From assembly GCA_017853515.1 (NCBI GenBank), contig JAFMJK010000005.1:1-28162 (forward strand): a DNA stretch of 28,162 nucleotides, given 5' to 3'. The notes under the pieces are model-generated. The model made no database searches. It saw nothing but the letters and a program-made list of their open reading frames with translations, and was not told the origin of the DNA. Position 1 is the first letter of the stretch, and every line of letters starts with the position of its first letter. Position numbers and translations under genes: made by a program. Source of the stretch: Chthoniobacterales bacterium. Lineage in GTDB: Bacteria > Verrucomicrobiota > Verrucomicrobiia > Chthoniobacterales > JACTMZ01. Of this stretch, positions 23,212 through 28,162 are shown piece by piece.

Positions 23212-23277
23212 GGTGGATCGCGCCGTCCCGGCGCGATACCTCTTGCGCCCAATCGCGACGGGACATCGCGATCCACC
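23212..23277. repeat. GGTGGATCGCG imperfect inverted repeat
   Basis: Arms 23212-23236 and 23253-23277 pair at 22 of 25 positions (shared GGTGGATCGCG, GTCCCG and CGCGA), with a 16-base loop. It begins 10 bases after the nadC stop, in the convergent gap with uvrC. No T run follows either arm, so a simple terminator is not supported. Confidence 0.8.
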
Positions 23278-23338
23278 ACGCAATCAGAGTCTGACACCAA
23301 ACCAGAAAAGGATCTGGACTATCGAACAAGGTTTTCAG

Positions 23339-23404
23339 GGTAGGGACACGCGGCTCGCGTGTCCGTTGGAAAGAGGGCGGACGAGCGAGCCGCTCGTCCC
23401 TACC
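23339..23404. repeat. GTAGGGAC nested double-hairpin repeat
   Basis: Outer 9-base arms GGTAGGGAC (23339-23347) and GTCCCTACC (23396-23404) enclose two independent perfect hairpins: GGACACGCG/CGCGTGTCC (23344-23364) and GGACGAGCG/CGCTCGTCC (23379-23399), each with a 3-base loop. Either the outer pairing or the two inner hairpins can form. The left half matches the single module at 6436-6461. The two inner stems differ in sequence but have the same size, suggesting compensatory changes. Confidence 0.82.
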
Positions 23405-23463
23405 TCAGGCAACACAGCCTAAAATCCTTTGGGACTTGGTCTGAACCCCTTTGAGGTCCGCTT

Positions 23464-25023
23464 TTACTTCTTCCCCAAGCGCTCCTTGATCTCACGGGCG
23501 AGGCGCCCACCCACCCCCGGCACGCGGGCGATATCCCCGACTTCCGCTTTGCGGAGCCTTTCCACCGAGCCGAATTCCCTGAGCAGTGCCTGCTTGCGCG
23601 ATTTGTTCACGCCATCGATATCATCGAGAATGCTTTCCGACACGCGGCGCTTCATGAGCAGTTGATGGTATCCGTTGGCCACCCGGTGAGCTTCGTCGCG
23701 GATGCGTTGCAGCAGTTTCAGCGCTCCGTCTTCGTGGGGCAAACGCAGCGGCTGCGGATCGTTCGGGAAATAAATTTCCTCCCGCTCTTTGGCCAAGCCG
23801 ATGATGGGTTGCCCGCGCAGTCCGAGCCGGCGCAATTCACCCACCGCGCTGGAGAGTTGTCCGCGTCCGCCGTCGACGATGATCAGATCGGGAATACGCA
23901 CCGCTCCCGGCACATCGAGCCGCGCCACGGCTTCGCCCGCTTCCTCCTGCGAGAATTCGGCGGCATCGGGGTGCGCCTCGCGTGCGGCGGAGAGCAACCG
24001 CGCGTAGCGCCGCCGCACCACCTCGGCCATGCTGGCAAAATCGTCCTGACCCTTCACCGTTTTGATGCGGTAACGGCGGTAGTTGGACCGATCCGGCAGC
24101 CCGCCTTTGAACCGCACCATCGAGGCCACGATGTGCGTGCTGGTGATGTTGGAAATGTCGAAGCACTCCATCAGCGTGGGCGGACGCGGCAAGCCGAGCG
24201 CCTCGCCCAACGCGGCCAAGTCCCCTACCGGATCGACCGCTCGCGGAAGTGAATCGCCGCGCAAAAACCTCCGCGATCGCGCCGAGGTGCGCTTCAACGC
24301 CGTGATGAAATCGCGCAACGCCGCCGCCTTTTCGAAATCCTGCCGCGCGGCCGCAGCCTGCATCTCCTGCTCCAACTCGGCCGGGATTTCCTTGCCGCGA
24401 CCTTCGAGAAATTCGCAGGCCTGCAAAACCCGCGCGCGGTAATCCGCCTCGCTGATCTTGCCCACGCAGGGCGCCGAGCAGTTCTTGATGATATCGTCGT
24501 GGCAGTGACGGTAATCTTTTTCCGCGGGAACGCGCGGACGGCAGGAACGCAGGCCGAATTTCTTTTTCAGCACCTCCAGCGTGGCGCGCAGCGCACCGGA
24601 GTGCGCGTAGGGCCCGTAGTAGCGCGCGCCGTCGTTCTTTTTCAGCCGCACCAACGTGAACTTCGGGAACGGATCGTCCAGATTGACCTTCAGTTGCAGG
24701 AAATTTTTGTCGTCGCGGAACGAAATGTTGTATTTCGGCCGGTAATCCTTGATCAGCCGCCCTTCGAGCAACACCGCCTCGGCGTCCGAGCGGACGACAT
24801 GGATGGAGAAATCCCAGACCGAATCGAGCAGGGCGCGCGTTTTCAGGTCGGCCAGGCGCGAACGCGCCGGCGTGAAGTATTGCGCCAACCGCTTGCGCAG
24901 GTCCCTCGCCTTGCCCACATAGATGACGCGGTTGAGCCGGTCCCGCATGAGATAAACCCCGGGCTTGTGCGGCACCTCGTGCAAGCGCGCGCGCAGATCC
25001 GGTCTTTCTTTGGCCGTGGGCAT
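23464..25023 (-). CDS. uvrC: Excinuclease ABC subunit C (UvrC)
   Basis: Makes both incisions in nucleotide excision repair with UvrA and UvrB. At 519 aa it is shorter than the roughly 600-aa E. coli protein. In order: GIY-YIG nuclease (PGVYLMRD, VIYVGKARDLRKRL), a Cys-rich linker (CHDDIIKNCSAPCVGKI), UVR domain (QDFEKAAALRDFI), RNase-H-like endonuclease domain (DLIIVDGGRGQLSSAVGEL, then EREEIYFP) and a C-terminal helix-hairpin-helix (VGDIARVPGVGGRLAREIKE). The ATG at 25023 gives the expected N-terminus; the frame is open far upstream by chance. Divergent from the ExbB gene. Confidence 0.95.
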   Translation of the reverse strand: MPTAKERPDLRARLHEVPHKPGVYLMRDRLNRVIYVGKARDLRKRLAQYFTPARSRLADLKTRALLDSVWDFSIHVVRSDAEAVLLEGRLIKDYRPKYNISFRDDKNFLQLKVNLDDPFPKFTLVRLKKNDGARYYGPYAHSGALRATLEVLKKKFGLRSCRPRVPAEKDYRHCHDDIIKNCSAPCVGKISEADYRARVLQACEFLEGRGKEIPAELEQEMQAAAARQDFEKAAALRDFITALKRTSARSRRFLRGDSLPRAVDPVGDLAALGEALGLPRPPTLMECFDISNITSTHIVASMVRFKGGLPDRSNYRRYRIKTVKGQDDFASMAEVVRRRYARLLSAAREAHPDAAEFSQEEAGEAVARLDVPGAVRIPDLIIVDGGRGQLSSAVGELRRLGLRGQPIIGLAKEREEIYFPNDPQPLRLPHEDGALKLLQRIRDEAHRVANGYHQLLMKRRVSESILDDIDGVNKSRKQALLREFGSVERLRKAEVGDIARVPGVGGRLAREIKERLGKK

Positions 25024-25032
25024 TCCTGTGCG

Positions 25033-25040
25033 AATATACT
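25033..25040. promoter_or_regulatory. Shared -10-like AT block between uvrC and the ExbB gene
   Basis: AATATACT in a GC-rich 57-base gap reads as TATACT for the plus strand (25035-25040) and TATATT for the minus strand (25038-25033). It is the only AT-rich block available to both divergent genes. No convincing -35 is seen for either, so overlapping promoters are only a suggestion. Confidence 0.25.
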
Positions 25041-25080
25041 CCCGGAGCGGCGCCCCGCCATCCTTGCATGACCGCGCCGT

Positions 25081-25821
25081 ATGGATAATCTGCTGCCAGT
25101 GAAATTCCGCCCGCTCATCGTGCTTTTCGCCATCGCGCAGACCGCCGCGGCCCAGTCCGCCGACGCGGTGGCAACCAGACCGGACGCCAGCCTGTGGGAG
25201 GTGATTGTCTCCGGTGGTCCGGTCATGATTCCGCTCGGCATTCTCTCGGTCATCGCCGTGATGCTCGTGCTGGTTTACCTCTTCACCCTCCGGCGCGGCG
25301 CGGTCGTGACCAAGCGTTACATGACCGCGGCCGACGCGCTGCTCCGCAAACGCGATTACCTCGGGCTTCTCGCCATCTCGAACCGCCACCGCGAGGCGGT
25401 GGCGCAGATCATGCAGCGCACGCTCGATTTCATCACGCAGCACCCGCAAGCCACGTTCGCCGAGGCGCGCGAAATCGCCGAAACGGAGGGAACACGCCAA
25501 GCCGCCGTGCTCAACCAGCGCATCGCCTACCTTGCAGACATCGGGACGATCGCGCCCATGCTCGGGCTTTTCGGGACGGTGCTCGGCATGATCAAGTCGT
25601 TCAGCGTGGTGGCCAGCGACATTGTCTCCTCGCGTCCCATGATGCTGGCCGAAGGCGTTTCCGAAGCGCTCGTCACGACCGCCGCGGGGTTGGTCATCGG
25701 CATCCCCTGCATGGCGGCTTACGCTTTTTTCCGCGGTCGCGTCCAGGCGCTTATCGCCGAACTCGAGGCGGCCTCGACCCAGCTCGTCGCCCTGCTCTCC
25801 GTCGGCTTCGCCAAAAAATGA
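25081..25821 (+). CDS. MotA/TolQ/ExbB-type proton channel protein
   Basis: Inner-membrane channel subunit that couples proton flow to an energised partner protein. The 246-aa precursor has an N-terminal hydrophobic stretch that may be a signal peptide (PLIVLFAIAQTAAAQS), as in longer bacterial ExbB homologues. Then come three membrane segments: about 44-68 (SGGPVMIPLGILSVIAV), 150-172 and 195-217. The conserved region IAPMLGLFGTVLGMIKSF and the last helix EALVTTAAGLVIGIP are the family core. The matching ExbD/TolR gene normally follows, but here a short lipoprotein overlaps the stop by ATGA. Confidence 0.87.
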   Translation: MDNLLPVKFRPLIVLFAIAQTAAAQSADAVATRPDASLWEVIVSGGPVMIPLGILSVIAVMLVLVYLFTLRRGAVVTKRYMTAADALLRKRDYLGLLAISNRHREAVAQIMQRTLDFITQHPQATFAEAREIAETEGTRQAAVLNQRIAYLADIGTIAPMLGLFGTVLGMIKSFSVVASDIVSSRPMMLAEGVSEALVTTAAGLVIGIPCMAAYAFFRGRVQALIAELEAASTQLVALLSVGFAKK

Positions 25822-25982
25822 GCGCCATCCGTGTTTTTGTTTTCCTCGCCTGCTCCCTGCTTGGCGGCTGCACGATCGACGGACAGCCCATGATCCAGCC
25901 GGTCACCGCGCAAAATCCTCCGGCCGAAGTGCATATGTCGGCCCCCGCCATCGCCGCGGAACAGGGACCGATGTCATTTTGA
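25818..25982 (+). CDS. Short lipoprotein, 54 aa
   Basis: A very small ORF starting in an ATGA overlap with the ExbB gene. It encodes MSAIRVFVFLACSLLGGCTI, a type II signal with lipobox LLGGC (C18), and a mature part of only 37 residues rich in Pro, Ala and Gln. I do not recognise the family. The overlap and the intact lipobox favour a real gene. It may be a small partner or anchor for the channel, or a fragment of a larger gene; this is a guess. Confidence 0.6.
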   Translation: MSAIRVFVFLACSLLGGCTIDGQPMIQPVTAQNPPAEVHMSAPAIAAEQGPMSF

Positions 25983-26017
25983 GTGCCAAGGTTGAAGGCA
26001 GAGTTTATAAAAGAACC

Positions 26018-26359
26018 GTGAACTTCCCCCGCTTTGCTCTGCTGGCCTGCCTCGGCCTCGCCGCTTGCGCCACTCCGGAAAACCGCCGCGAGCTGACCGG
26101 ACCGTATTACCCCTACAAACCGATTCCCTACACCAAGCCCGAGCCCGACAATCCACCGACCTCTCCGAGCGAGACGACTGTTTGGTATGGACCGGACACG
26201 AGGGAGAAAATCACCGGTCGCTGGGGCATGGGCGGGCACCGTCCCGACCTCAATTATCCGCAGACACCTCCCGGCATCGAACAGCGGGTGATCAGCCGCA
26301 ACAATTGGAAGGGGTTGCGCGCGCAAAAGATCGCCGACCGCGAGTTGGGCATCAACTGA
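26018..26359 (+). CDS. Hypothetical lipoprotein, 113 aa
   Basis: The GTG at 26018 opens MNFPRFALLACLGLAAC, a type II signal with lipobox GLAAC (C17). The mature protein is rich in Pro and Tyr (YYPYKPIPYTKPEPDNPP), followed by a polar C-terminus (GIEQRVISRNNWKGLRAQKI). No family recognised. The frame is open upstream to a TTG at 25979, which would spoil the signal. It is the third gene in the row after the ExbB channel, 35 bases behind the short lipoprotein, and its end overlaps convergent rdgB by 8 bases. Probably an outer- or inner-membrane lipoprotein of unknown function. Confidence 0.7.
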   Translation: MNFPRFALLACLGLAACATPENRRELTGPYYPYKPIPYTKPEPDNPPTSPSETTVWYGPDTREKITGRWGMGGHRPDLNYPQTPPGIEQRVISRNNWKGLRAQKIADRELGIN

Positions 26360-26951
26360 CCGACCGCAGGAAATCCGCCGCCGCGCGGAGCGCGCGCCCG
26401 CGATGGCTCAGCGCGTGTTTCTCCTCCGGGCCCATCTCGGCGAACGTGCGCGTTTCTCCTTCGGGGACAAAAAGCGGATCGTAACCGAACCCGCCCTGTC
26501 CGCTCTCCTCGCCGGCGATCGAGCCCTCGACCGCGCCCGAAAAGGTCCGGACAAACGCACCACTTTTGGCCAAGGCCAGCACGCAGCGGAACCGCCCCGC
26601 GCGATTTTTTTCGCCGCGCAGTTTTTCGCCCAGTAAGGCGCGATTTTCTTCCATCGTCGCCGCATCACCCGCAAACCGCGCGGATCGGACGCCCGGCGCG
26701 CCGCCCAGCGCATCGACCTCCAGACCGGAATCGTCGGCCAGCACCCACCCGTCGTAGTGCGGCGCGGCGGCGAGGGCCTTGAGTTTGGCGTTCTCTTCGA
26801 ACGTTTCACCGGTTTCCTCGATTTCCGGTAAATCCGGCAGCACGGAAAGGTCCTCGACGATCCAATCCGCCCCGAGAATTTCCCGCACCTCGCGCGTTTT
26901 GTGCGCGTTGCGCGTGGCCAGGAGCAGGCGTTGCTTTGACACCTCCGTCAT
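26352..26951 (-). CDS. rdgB: XTP/dITP pyrophosphatase (RdgB/HAM1)
   Basis: Removes non-canonical purine nucleotides such as dITP and XTP before they are incorporated, releasing pyrophosphate. The 199-aa protein has the family N-terminus LLLATRNAHKTREVREIL, the metal and base site LADDSGLEVDALGGAPGVRS, then GGFGYDPLFVPEG and ALSHRGRALR. The start at 26951 is 30 bases from leuS on the opposite strand, and a short GGGA precedes it. Upstream the frame is open by chance for a further 390 codons and does not look like a gene. Confidence 0.93.
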   Translation of the reverse strand: MTEVSKQRLLLATRNAHKTREVREILGADWIVEDLSVLPDLPEIEETGETFEENAKLKALAAAPHYDGWVLADDSGLEVDALGGAPGVRSARFAGDAATMEENRALLGEKLRGEKNRAGRFRCVLALAKSGAFVRTFSGAVEGSIAGEESGQGGFGYDPLFVPEGETRTFAEMGPEEKHALSHRGRALRAAADFLRSVS

Positions 26952-26981
26952 TCCCGGCAAAATGCGCGGTTCCGCATCCTC

Positions 26982-28162
<1,181 letters not shown>

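Noticed and set aside
23203..23463. CRISPR array
   Set aside because: The repeats are inverted and of different types; there is no regular direct repeat with spacers.

Overview
The window is GC-rich, densely packed chromosomal DNA from a Gram-negative-type bacterium, most likely a member of the Verrucomicrobiota. This rests on gene content rather than a marker gene: a PEP-CTERM exported protein, a DUF4912 protein with a histone-H1-like tail, an RMDN-like TPR protein, FolE2 plus QueD/QueE, weak Shine-Dalgarno signals, and GTAG-headed palindromic intergenic repeats. I found no tRNA, rRNA, CRISPR array, insertion sequence or prophage. No stretch over 300 bases lacks a gene.

Layout. 1-2637: the end of a sugar ABC permease, then queD and queE (minus) divergent from folE2 (plus), which together supply early steps of queuosine precursor synthesis. 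2634-3545: a lipoprotein D-Ala-D-Ala carboxypeptidase. 3542-13573: mainly minus-strand genes for membrane lipids, in transcription order parB, acyl desaturase, FAD amine-oxidase-like protein, DUF1365 protein, then (past an opposite-strand PEP-CTERM serine protease) CFA synthase, DUF1295 membrane protein, a second CFA-family methyltransferase resembling plant coclaurine N-methyltransferase, an RMDN-like periplasmic TPR protein, and an MGDG-synthase-type glycosyltransferase. Most junctions overlap by 1-4 bases or have gaps of 4 bases, so these are probably two translationally coupled operons. 13758-20101: a Gly-rich secreted protein, a lipoate-ligase-like protein, the DUF4912 protein, a XerC/D recombinase, an L,D-transpeptidase, a BsuPI-like lipoprotein, a SecD-P1-head-like exported protein and an M23 peptidase. 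20148-28162: nuoB-nuoC followed by RNase D and nadC, a repeat-rich convergent gap, uvrC, an ExbB-type channel with two small lipoproteins and no exbD, rdgB, and the 5' part of leuS.

The most coherent candidate system is the lipid cluster. A desaturase would create cis double bonds, two CFA-type methyltransferases and a flavoprotein would modify them, and the TPR protein and lipid glycosyltransferase would act on or move the resulting lipids. The parts are known families; the combination, the RMDN-like TPR protein within it, and the coupling of parB to the desaturase are the points worth testing. The second theme is a set of structured intergenic repeats, five copies of several related types.
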